Source of the DNA: Nocardioides sp.
GTDB lineage: Bacteria; Actinomycetota; Actinomycetes; Propionibacteriales; Nocardioidaceae
Assembly: GCA_030452025.1 (NCBI GenBank)
Contig: JAKDNC010000254.1
Coordinates: forward strand, 1 to 5,662
Length of the DNA stretch: 5,662 nt
Reading direction: 5' to 3'
Position 1 is the stretch's first letter, and each line of letters begins with the position of its first letter. The notes under the pieces were generated by a model that ran no database searches, was not told the origin of the DNA, and saw only the letters and a program-made list of their open reading frames with translations. A program made the translations under genes and the position numbers. Below, piece by piece: positions 1-5,662 of the stretch.

Positions 1-1
1 C

Positions 2-469
2 TACGCCAAGTTCCTTCTCGGCAACGAGCGCGTGGGCGTTGCGCCGGTCGGCGCCACGAAGCGCGTCCTGGCCAACGCGAAGCAGTGGGCCTCGGCGATC
101 TCCACGCCTGAGGGCACCCTCCTCGACGACCCGGCCACCCGCTCCCGGATCACCGAGCTGGAGAACGACCTGCTTGCGCTCGAGCTGACCGTGCTCCGCG
201 TCGCGGCGCACTCCTCCGACGGCAAGCCGCACCCGGCCTCCTCGGTGCTCAAGCTGCGCGGCACCGAGCTGCAGCAGGACGTCAGCGAGCTGGTGATGGA
301 CCTGGCCGGGCCGGCCTCCGCGGCGTCCGGGGCCGGCGATGATTCGTCGCTGCCGGAATGGGCGCGCCTCTCCACGCCGAGCTATCTGAACCTGCGCAAG
401 GCATCGATCTACGGCGGATCCAACGAGGTCCAACGTCAGATCATCTCGCGCACGATCCTGGGACTGTGA
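2..469 (+). CDS. Acyl-CoA dehydrogenase, large-subunit type (C-terminal part; 5' end outside window)
   Basis: The frame is open from base 2 and ends at TGA 467-469, giving 155 residues of the C-terminal alpha-helical domain of a flavin-dependent acyl-CoA dehydrogenase. It resembles the 'pimeloyl-CoA dehydrogenase large subunit' (PimC) and actinobacterial FadE chains of about 390 residues, so roughly 240 residues lie upstream. The GNER segment (visible residues 7-10) aligns with the helix-G position that supplies the catalytic glutamate in isovaleryl-CoA dehydrogenase, so Glu9 (bases 26-28) is the likely base. The C-terminal site used by medium-chain enzymes (YEGT) reads YGGS here (Gly138). 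The usual RxxFG and Q-GG FAD-contact motifs are also absent (TPEGT and DLAGP at those places). The ending, EVQRQIISRTILGL, is typical of the family. The gene is almost contiguous with a second dehydrogenase gene, which suggests a heteromeric enzyme. The family is certain; the substrate is not readable. Confidence 0.9.
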   Translation, partial: YAKFLLGNERVGVAPVGATKRVLANAKQWASAISTPEGTLLDDPATRSRITELENDLLALELTVLRVAAHSSDGKPHPASSVLKLRGTELQQDVSELVMDLAGPASAASGAGDDSSLPEWARLSTPSYLNLRKASIYGGSNEVQRQIISRTILGL

Positions 470-473
470 GGGG
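468..473 (+). promoter_or_regulatory. Ribosome binding site of the second acyl-CoA dehydrogenase
   Basis: GAGGGG overlaps the TGA stop of the upstream dehydrogenase and lies 5 bases before ATG 479. Its position at the stop codon suggests that the two subunits are translated in a coupled way. Confidence 0.5.
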
Positions 474-478
474 CTGAC

Positions 479-1624
479 ATGGATTTCACCTATGACGACG
501 AGCAGCAGGCGCTGCGCGAGGCCGTCCGCGGCCTGCTCGGCAAGACGTACGGCGACTACGAGACGCGCCGCCGCACGGTGGCGGAGGACCCCGGTTTCGA
601 CGAGTCCATGTGGGGCCGTCTCGCCGAGATGGGCGTGCTGGGACTTCCCTTCTCCGAGGAGGACGGCGGCGTCGGGGCCGGACCGGTCGAGGTCGCGATC
701 GTGGGTCAGGAGATCGGCCGGGTGCTCGCGCCGGAGCCGTTCATGACCTCGGTCGTGGTCGCCGGCGGGCTGGTCGCAGCTGCTGGCAGCGCCGAGCAAC
801 GCGCCGACGTACTCGGTGGGCTCGCTGCGGGCGAGAAGGTCCTCGCGTTCGCCCACGCCGAGGCGGGAAGCCGCTGGGTCGACACCGCCAGCGACGTCAC
901 GGCGAAGGCGAGCAGCGATGGCTGGACCGTCTCGGGCACCAAGGAGCCGGTCCCGCACGGCGCCCGCGCCGACGTACTCGTGGTGAGCGCGGCCCTGCCC
1001 GACGGCGGCACCGGCCTCTTCCTGGTCGACGGGGATGCTGCCGGGGTGAGCCGCACCGGCTACGCCACCCACGACGGTGGACGCGCCGCCCGGATCGACT
1101 TCGCGGATGCCTCGGCGGTGGCTCTCGGCGACGGCGACCAGAGCGCGACGATCGGGAACGTGCTCGACCACGGGCGGATCGTCGCGGCCAACCAGGCAGT
1201 CGGCGCCATGGAGATCGCACTCGAGGCGACCTCTGACTACCTGAAGAGCCGCAAGCAGTTCGGAGTCACGCTCAACACGTTCCAGTCCCTCACGTTCCGG
1301 GCCGCGGACATGTACGTCTCCCTCGAGCTGACCCGCAGCATCGTGGCCTGGGCGACGATGGTCCTCGCCGTCGAGGACGCCGACCCGACCGATGTCGCCG
1401 ACGCGGCGTCGCGGGCCACCGTGCAGGTGAGCAAGGCGGGGCGGCACATCGGCAAGGAGGCGATCCAGCTGCACGGCGGGATCGCGATGACCGCGGAGTA
1501 CTCCGTCGGCGCCTACACCAACCACCTCACCGCCCTGGACCACCTCTTCGGCGACGGAGCGAACGAGTTGCGCAAGCTCACCGCCTCGGTGACCGGGCAC
1601 GAGGAGGTCGACCCGCTGGCCTGA
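479..1624 (+). CDS. Acyl-CoA dehydrogenase, small-subunit type
   Basis: This complete 381-residue flavin-dependent acyl-CoA dehydrogenase resembles 'pimeloyl-CoA dehydrogenase small subunit' (PimD) and actinobacterial FadE proteins. The N-terminal helical domain covers about residues 1-120, the beta domain about 121-225 and the C-terminal helical domain about 226-370. The FAD-contact motifs RKQFG (258-262) and QLHGG (330-334) are present. Neither usual catalytic-base site has a glutamate: the helix-G site reads HGR (Gly232), and the YEGT site reads FGDG (Gly358). It therefore probably lacks its own base and works with the upstream subunit, which has Glu at the helix-G site. Actinobacterial alpha2beta2 dehydrogenases of steroid side-chain breakdown (FadE26-FadE27, FadE28-FadE29) follow this plan. 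ATG 479 is chosen because MDFTYDDEQQALRE is the normal family N-terminus and the ribosome site fits. The reaction is alpha,beta-dehydrogenation of a CoA thioester in the cytoplasm. The substrate is unknown; a bulky or dicarboxylic acyl-CoA is an inference. Confidence 0.92.
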   Translation: MDFTYDDEQQALREAVRGLLGKTYGDYETRRRTVAEDPGFDESMWGRLAEMGVLGLPFSEEDGGVGAGPVEVAIVGQEIGRVLAPEPFMTSVVVAGGLVAAAGSAEQRADVLGGLAAGEKVLAFAHAEAGSRWVDTASDVTAKASSDGWTVSGTKEPVPHGARADVLVVSAALPDGGTGLFLVDGDAAGVSRTGYATHDGGRAARIDFADASAVALGDGDQSATIGNVLDHGRIVAANQAVGAMEIALEATSDYLKSRKQFGVTLNTFQSLTFRAADMYVSLELTRSIVAWATMVLAVEDADPTDVADAASRATVQVSKAGRHIGKEAIQLHGGIAMTAEYSVGAYTNHLTALDHLFGDGANELRKLTASVTGHEEVDPLA

Positions 1625-1656
1625 GTCAGCGTCGGGCCCCGTGCCGGCTTCGTCCA

Positions 1657-1704
1657 CGGTCCCGGTCCGGGATGGGTGATTGTGCCCATACCGGGCCGGG
1701 ACCG
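1657..1704 (+). terminator. Strong hairpin, probable terminator of the dehydrogenase operon
   Basis: Two 20-base arms (1657-1676 and 1685-1704) pair around an 8-base loop (TGATTGTG). Eighteen pairs are Watson-Crick, one is a T-G wobble (1666/1695) and one is a mismatch (G1671/A1690). The hairpin starts 32 bases after the dehydrogenase stop codon. No T-run follows the right arm (it continues GATGCGTCG), which is common for proposed actinobacterial terminators without a U-tail. It could instead act as an mRNA-end stabiliser, or as an operator for the following gene. The structure is seen directly; the terminator role is inferred. Confidence 0.6.
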
Positions 1705-1726
1705 GATGCGTCGTAGGACCGATGCG
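1705..1726 (+). repeat. GATGCG direct repeat, candidate operator half-sites
   Basis: GATGCG occurs at 1705-1710 and again at 1721-1726, 16 bases apart. Their left flanks are also alike: GGACCG-GATGCG and GGACC-GATGCG differ by one base. The pair sits between the hairpin and the flavoprotein ribosome site, where an activator or repressor would bind. It is short and could be chance in DNA this rich in GC. Confidence 0.25.
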
Positions 1727-1751
1727 AAGGCCCGGTCGCCCTACCTAGCGT
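1723..1751 (+). promoter_or_regulatory. Weak candidate promoter for the flavoprotein-LuxR pair
   Basis: TAGCGT (1746-1751) fits the actinobacterial TAnnnT -10 pattern. At 17-base spacing upstream, the -35 position holds TGCGAA (1723-1728), which is a poor match to TTGACA. A poor -35 overlapping the GATGCG repeat would be consistent with activator dependence. A transcript from here would start at about 1758, giving a short leader before the ribosome site. This is a pattern match only. Confidence 0.22.
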
Positions 1752-1767
1752 GGAACTCCCACATCCC

Positions 1768-1773
1768 AGGAGG
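1768..1773 (+). promoter_or_regulatory. Strong ribosome binding site deciding the flavoprotein start
   Basis: AGGAGG, a full Shine-Dalgarno match, lies 4 bases before ATG 1778. It fixes the start there rather than at the in-frame GTG 1676, which lies on the edge of the hairpin loop and would add 34 residues unlike the family. Confidence 0.8.
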
Positions 1774-1777
1774 AGCC

Positions 1778-2914
1778 ATGGACACCACGCACATCGAGAC
1801 CCTCGTCATCGGGGCAGGGCAGGCCGGGTTGGCAGTCGGCCATCACCTGCAACGCCACGACCGGGAGTTCGTCATTCTCGACGCCGCCACCCGCATCGGG
1901 GACCAGTGGCGCAGGCAGTGGGACACGCTGCGGCTCTACACCCCGACGAAGTACGACGGACTTCCGGGCATGCCCTTCCCCGGCAAGGCGTGGTCGTTCC
2001 CCGGCAAGGACGCGGTCGGCGACTACCTCGAGCAGTACGCCGCACAGTTCGCGCTGCCGATCCAGCTCGACACCAGGGTGGAGGCCCTCGACCCCCGACC
2101 CGACGGCGGCTACATCGTGAGCACCCTCGGCGGCCGATTCACCTGCGACAACGTCGTCGTCGCGACGGGGACCTTCGGCAGGTCCCCGCGCGTGCCGTCG
2201 TTCGCCAGCGCGCTCGACCCGGCGATCCTGCAGCTCCACTCGAGTGAGTACCGCCGCCCCGGACAGCTGCGCGACGGGCCGGTGCTGGTGGTCGGTGCCT
2301 CCCACTCCGGGACCGACATCGCGCTCGAGGTGGCCCAATCACACCCCACCACCCTGGCCGGCCGGGACTGTGGTCAGATCCCGTTCCGGATCGAGGGGCC
2401 GCTCGGGCGAGTGCTGTTGCCGGCGGTGATCTTCGCCTGGCGGCACGTGCTCACCCGGCGCACCCCGATCGGGCGCAAGGTGATGCCGGAGATCCGTTTT
2501 CACGGCGGCCCGATGATCCGGGTGAAGCGCTCCGACCTGGCCGCCTGCGGAGTGGAGCGGATCACCGGGCGGGTCACCGGCGTCGAGGACGGCCGCCCCC
2601 TCGTCGACGGCGATGCCCGCGATGTCGCCACCGTGGTGTGGGCGACCGGCTTCCGGCAGACCTTCGACTGGATCCACATGCCGATCGTGGCCGAGGACGG
2701 TTGGCCGGCCGAGATGCGCGGCGTGGCCGAGAAGGCGCCTGGACTGTTCTTCTGTGGGCTGGCCTTCCAGTTCGCGTTCAGCTCGATGGTGCTGCCGGGA
2801 GTGGGTCGCGACGCCGGTTTCGTGGTGGACCAGATCCTCGACCGGACCGCGCCCGCGAAGCGGGCCGGACACAGCGCGGGACCGGCAGGTGACCATCCCG
2901 CGCGGGCGGCCTGA
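1778..2914 (+). CDS. FAD/NAD(P)-dependent flavoprotein monooxygenase-like protein
   Basis: This is a 378-residue cytoplasmic flavoprotein of the flavin monooxygenase/CzcO-like group. An N-terminal Rossmann fold binds FAD through GAGQAG (12-17). Next comes the family segment GDQWRRQWDTLRLYTP (41-56), then the linker LHSSEY (153-158). A second Rossmann motif, GASHSG (173-178), would bind NADPH. ATGF (289-292) and the FCGLAFQFAFSS stretch (325-336) complete the fold. The last 20 or so residues are a loose Ala/Gly/Pro-rich tail. Proteins like this are often labelled 'flavoprotein involved in K+ transport', but nothing here supports transport. The likely chemistry is NADPH-driven oxygenation or oxidation of a small molecule, substrate unknown. 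Its TGA (2912-2914) shares one base with a downstream ATG, so it is probably co-transcribed with the LuxR-type gene. A hairpin separates it from the dehydrogenases. Confidence 0.88.
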   Translation: MDTTHIETLVIGAGQAGLAVGHHLQRHDREFVILDAATRIGDQWRRQWDTLRLYTPTKYDGLPGMPFPGKAWSFPGKDAVGDYLEQYAAQFALPIQLDTRVEALDPRPDGGYIVSTLGGRFTCDNVVVATGTFGRSPRVPSFASALDPAILQLHSSEYRRPGQLRDGPVLVVGASHSGTDIALEVAQSHPTTLAGRDCGQIPFRIEGPLGRVLLPAVIFAWRHVLTRRTPIGRKVMPEIRFHGGPMIRVKRSDLAACGVERITGRVTGVEDGRPLVDGDARDVATVVWATGFRQTFDWIHMPIVAEDGWPAEMRGVAEKAPGLFFCGLAFQFAFSSMVLPGVGRDAGFVVDQILDRTAPAKRAGHSAGPAGDHPARAA

Positions 2915-2951
2915 TGTCACCCACCACACACATCGGCGTATCCTCGGAGGC

Positions 2952-2956
2952 GGAGG
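2952..2956 (+). promoter_or_regulatory. Ribosome binding site favouring the internal LuxR start
   Basis: GGAGG lies 8 bases before ATG 2965, with a second GGAGG at 2946-2950. The alternative ATG 2914 has only a weak GGCGG upstream and would depend on coupling to the flavoprotein stop codon. Confidence 0.5.
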
Positions 2957-2964
2957 TTCGCGCG

Positions 2965-4599
2965 ATGGGCGTGGTCGACGATCTGGTGCACGCTCGGGAG
3001 AGGTTCGAACGCGGTGATCTTGGCGCCGCCTTCGAGGCATGGACCAACGTCACGCCCGAGGCTCTGGCGCAGGCGGACCTGGACGAGCTCGCCACGGCCG
3101 CGTTCCTGCTCGGGCGGCGCGAGGTCGCGGTGCAGGCGCTGCAACGCGCCTACGGCCTCCAACTCGAGGCAGGTGAGACCGCCGCGGCCGTGCGGAGCGC
3201 GTTCCGGCTGTGCATGACCTTCGACACCGGTGGTGAGTCGGCGGTGGCGGCGGGCTGGGCGGCCCGCGCCCAACGCCTTTTGACGGACGTCGAGGGCGAT
3301 GTCGTCGAGCGGGGCTACGTCGCGTTCTTGCAGATGTCCCAGCGGGTCGGCGCCGCCGACTGGGCCGGCGCCGAGGAGCTGGCCGGCTCCGTGGTCGACC
3401 ACGGGCGTCGGCACACGGACTGTGACCTGATGGCGATCGGTCTGGCCGCACAGGGACGGCTGCGGCTCTACGCCGGGCGAGTGCCGGAGGGCCTCGCCCT
3501 GTTCGACGAGGCGATGGCGGCGGTGGCCTCGGGCGAGGTGTCGCCGATCTTTGCCGGCAACGTCTATTGCGTGATGATCGAGGGCTGCCAGGAGGTGTCG
3601 GACCTGGGTCGGGCCTCGGCCTGGACCACCGCGCTCACCCGCTGGTGCTCCGCGCAACCGGGGCTGGTGGCCTTCACCGGCCAGTGCGCGGTGCATCGCG
3701 GCCAGATCATGAGGCTGCACGGAGACTTCGCTCGAGCGATAGATGAGTTCGACGCCGCCGTGGAGCGGTATGTCGCGGCCGGGACGACCGAGGCCGCAGG
3801 GCTGGCGTTGGCCGAACGCGGTGACGTCTTCCGGATCCTCGGTGACCTGGACGCTGCCGAGGCGAGCTACGACCAGGCCGCCGACCACGGCCACGAGCCA
3901 CAGCCTGGACTGGCTCTGTTGTGGCTGGCCCGGGGCCGGAGCCGGGCCGCGGTCGCCGCGACCCGGCGGATCCTGGGCGAGGTGGGTGACCCCGTGCACC
4001 GGTGCCGGATACTGCCTGCGGCGGTGGAGATCATGGTGGCGGCCGGTGCCGAGGCGCTCGGGGAGGCTCGCACCTTGGCCGCGGAGCTCGAAGAAGTCGC
4101 GGCGTCGTTCGGCTGCGCGGCGGTGCAGGCAATGGCGGCGCATGCACGCGGTCGGGTCGAACTTGCCGATGGCGACGCATCAGGCGCACTCCCCTACCTG
4201 CGCAAGGCCTCGGCAGTGTGGGCCGTGATGGACAACTCCTACGAGGTCGCCCGGGTGAGGGTCCAGGTGGGGCTCGCCCTGCGCGCATTGGATGACCTGG
4301 ACTCAGCGGACCACGAGCTCGACGGAGCCCGGCGTACCTTCGTGGAGCTGGGCGCCGAGCTCGAGGCCGACCAAGTGGCCAGGTTGCTCGCGCCGGACGC
4401 GCCGCCCGACGGACTGACCGCGCGGGAGGTGGAGGTGTTGCGGATCGTGGCTTCGGGGCGCAGCAACGCCCGGATCGCAGCTGATCTGGTGCTCAGTGAG
4501 AAGACGGTGGCCCGGCACCTGAGCAACATCTTCACCAAGCTGGACCTCACCTCGCGCACCGCTGCCGCAGCGTATGCGTTCGAGCACGACCTGGCCTGA
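2965..4599 (+). CDS. LuxR-family transcriptional regulator with helical-repeat sensor region
   Basis: From ATG 2965 this encodes 544 residues; ATG 2914, overlapping the flavoprotein stop as TGATG, would give 561. I prefer 2965 because of its GGAGG site and because the protein then opens with MGVVDDLVHARERFERGD, already the first helical repeat. About 460 residues are Ala/Leu-rich helical pairs resembling tetratricopeptide repeats, for example GDFARAIDEFDAAVERY and GDLDAAEASYDQA (about 253-305). The C-terminus (about 483-544) is a GerE-type helix-turn-helix: LTAREVEVLR, GRSNARIAADL, then the recognition helix in SEKTVARHLSNIFTKL. No P-loop or AAA ATPase domain is seen, so it is not a full MalT/LAL protein, and there is no receiver domain. 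It probably binds DNA as a dimer and responds to a ligand or protein partner through the repeats. Gene pairing suggests that it controls the adjacent flavoprotein gene; this is inferred. Confidence 0.88.
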   Translation: MGVVDDLVHARERFERGDLGAAFEAWTNVTPEALAQADLDELATAAFLLGRREVAVQALQRAYGLQLEAGETAAAVRSAFRLCMTFDTGGESAVAAGWAARAQRLLTDVEGDVVERGYVAFLQMSQRVGAADWAGAEELAGSVVDHGRRHTDCDLMAIGLAAQGRLRLYAGRVPEGLALFDEAMAAVASGEVSPIFAGNVYCVMIEGCQEVSDLGRASAWTTALTRWCSAQPGLVAFTGQCAVHRGQIMRLHGDFARAIDEFDAAVERYVAAGTTEAAGLALAERGDVFRILGDLDAAEASYDQAADHGHEPQPGLALLWLARGRSRAAVAATRRILGEVGDPVHRCRILPAAVEIMVAAGAEALGEARTLAAELEEVAASFGCAAVQAMAAHARGRVELADGDASGALPYLRKASAVWAVMDNSYEVARVRVQVGLALRALDDLDSADHELDGARRTFVELGAELEADQVARLLAPDAPPDGLTAREVEVLRIVASGRSNARIAADLVLSEKTVARHLSNIFTKLDLTSRTAAAAYAFEHDLA

Positions 4600-4605
4600 T
4601 CAGGC
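4594..4605. repeat. Perfect 12-bp palindrome at the LuxR/acetate kinase junction
   Basis: GCCTGATCAGGC is identical to its reverse complement and contains the LuxR stop codon (TGA 4597-4599). It lies exactly where the truncated acetate kinase reading frame begins. It may be a breakpoint signature, a protein-binding site or chance. Confidence 0.5.
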
Positions 4606-5662
4606 TCAGTCGGACCCGACGGCGAGCATCGCGTGGAAGGGCGAATCGCCAACCACGTCGCGGCGTTCGCGATGGCGCTGGATGCCTTCGCCACGCACGG
4701 GCCGACCCGGGCCGACCTCGACATCGTCGCGGTGGGCCACCGGGTGGTGCACGGGGGCGAGCTGTTCTCCGCGTCCGTGCTCATCGACGACGACGTGCTG
4801 GCCGCCATCGGCGACCTGATCCCGTTGGCGCCGCTGCACAACCCCGCCAACCTCGACGGCATCGCCGGCGCACGGGAGCACTTTCCGGAGCTGCCTCACG
4901 TCGCTGTCTTCGACACCGTCTTCCACCAGAGCCTGCCCGAGCCGGCCTACACCTACGCACTCCCCCGCGACTGGGTCGCCGACCACGCGATCCGCCGCTA
5001 CGGCTTCCACGGGACGTCGCTCTCGTTCGTCTCTCGGGCCGCCGCGTCCCTGCTGGGCAAGGCACAGGATGAGGTGGACCTCATCGTGGCCCACCTCGGC
5101 AACGGCGCCTCGCTCACTGCTGTCCGTGGGGGCGAGTCGGTGGACACGTCGATGGGGATGACCCCGCTCGAGGGGCTGGTGATGGGCACCCGCTCCGGCG
5201 ACGTCGACCCCGCCCTGCACGCCCACCTGCAGCGCGAGCTCGGCTGGTCGCTGGACGAGATCGACCGGATCCTCAATCGCGAGTCCGGGTTGAAGGGAAT
5301 GGCAGGCGAGAACGACTTCCGCGAGGTCCTGCGGATGCGTGCGGAGGGCTCCGAGGCGGCGGCGCTCGCCTTCGACGTCTACTACCACCGGCTCCGGAAG
5401 TACGTCGGCGCCTACTACGCCGTGCTCGGCAGGGTCGACGCGATCGTTTTCACCGGTGGGGTGGGCGAGAACGCCGCGCCGGTGCGCGCGACCACGCTCG
5501 AGGGGCTGGGACGCCTCGGGGTCGTCGTGGACCCCGATCTCAACGCGACGCGCTCCGGTGCCGCTCGGGCGATCTCGACACCGGACTCCGAAGTGTCGGT
5601 CTTGGTGGTGCCGACCAACGAGGAGTGGGAGATCGCGCAGCAGTCCGTGGCCGTCATCTCCT
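4600..5662 (+). CDS. ackA: Acetate kinase lacking its N-terminus (probably non-functional); 3' end outside window
   Basis: This open frame of 354 codons is clearly acetate kinase (ATP + acetate = ADP + acetyl phosphate; cytoplasmic, ASKHA fold). Visible active-site motifs, with Methanosarcina numbering, are VGHRVVHGGE (Arg91, bases 4741-4743), FDTVFHQ (Asp148, 4912-4914), YGFHGTS (His180, 5008-5010), AHLGNG (His208, 5092-5094), GTRSGDVDP (Arg241, 5191-5193) and TNEE (Glu384 region, 5614-5625). The frame begins directly after the LuxR stop codon. PDGEHRVEG (4615-4641) matches the family around residue 47, so about 40 residues with the essential Asn7/GSSS phosphate-binding motif are missing. 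Usable starts are GTG 4633 (weak GGCGAG upstream) or ATG 4672, and neither restores that motif. The frame has no stops, so any damage is recent, or the truncation is an assembly error. The family's C-terminus is only a few residues beyond the window. Identity is firm; function is doubtful. Confidence 0.85.

Noticed and set aside
1657..1704. Hairpin arms as insertion-sequence terminal repeats or an attachment site
   Set aside because: Only 8 bases separate the arms, there is no transposase or integrase nearby, and no flanking target duplication is seen.
1676..1777. In-frame upstream start (GTG 1676) extending the flavoprotein by 34 residues
   Set aside because: The codon lies at the edge of the hairpin loop, has no ribosome site, and the added Arg-rich residues do not look like the family. 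AGGAGG ahead of ATG 1778 is decisive.
1745..2338. A 197-codon minus-strand open frame that could suggest a divergent gene
   Set aside because: It is antisense to the flavoprotein, low in complexity and without a recognisable domain, and it has no promoter logic of its own.
1778..2914. Annotation as a potassium transport protein
   Set aside because: The name is inherited from old database labels. The sequence shows two Rossmann nucleotide-binding motifs and no membrane segments.
2917..4143. A 408-codon open frame on the minus strand
   Set aside because: It lies wholly antisense to the LuxR-type gene and its translation is Arg/His/Gly/Pro-rich without a recognisable domain, as expected for antisense frames in very GC-rich DNA.
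4597..4599. UGA recoded as selenocysteine or tryptophan to make a deliberate fusion
   Set aside because: The LuxR protein ends exactly at its usual family C-terminus, there is no obvious structured recoding element just downstream, and tryptophan elsewhere uses TGG.
4606..5388. A 260-codon open frame on the minus strand
   Set aside because: It is antisense to acetate kinase, whose motifs on the plus strand are unmistakable. The antisense product has no recognisable fold.

Overview
The window is very GC-rich, its codons end mostly in G or C, and four genes (two of them cut by the window edges) plus one complete regulator gene all lie on the plus strand. Strong GGAGG-type ribosome sites, a FadE-type acyl-CoA dehydrogenase pair and a large LuxR-family regulator suggest a high-GC actinobacterium. 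A Nocardioides-like member of the Propionibacteriales is my best guess. That guess rests on protein style, not on any search.

Layout. (1) Bases 2-469 hold the C-terminal 155 residues of a 'large-subunit' acyl-CoA dehydrogenase (ACAD). Nine bases later comes a complete 381-residue 'small-subunit' ACAD (479-1624). The two look like the alpha and beta chains of a heteromeric enzyme: the first keeps a likely catalytic glutamate but has lost the FAD-contact motifs, and the second keeps the FAD-contact motifs but has no glutamate at either known catalytic-base position. (2) The 153-base gap at 1625-1777 holds a strong 20-bp-stem hairpin (1657-1704), probably the terminator of the ACAD operon. It is followed by a short promoter/operator-like stretch with a GATGCG direct repeat and a strong Shine-Dalgarno sequence. 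(3) Bases 1778-2914 encode an FAD/NAD(P)H-dependent flavoprotein monooxygenase-like protein. Its stop codon overlaps a possible ATG of the next frame, which encodes a 544- to 561-residue LuxR-type regulator (to 4599) with a helical-repeat sensor region and a C-terminal GerE-type helix-turn-helix. The two genes form a tight pair. (4) Directly after the regulator's stop codon, in the same frame, lies acetate kinase (4600 to the window end). Its first roughly 40 residues, including the N-terminal Asn/GSSS phosphate-binding motif, are absent, although the remaining 354 codons are open and carry the other active-site motifs.

How it fits together. The ACAD pair would carry out an alpha,beta-dehydrogenation in a beta-oxidation-like route, substrate unknown. 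The flavoprotein-LuxR pair looks like a separate transcription unit, with the regulator perhaps controlling its partner. The acetate kinase does not look like a designed member of that unit: the junction at about 4597-4618 looks like a deletion or rearrangement breakpoint (or an assembly join), and it sits on a perfect 12-bp palindrome. I see no RNA genes, CRISPR arrays, insertion sequences or credible minus-strand genes.
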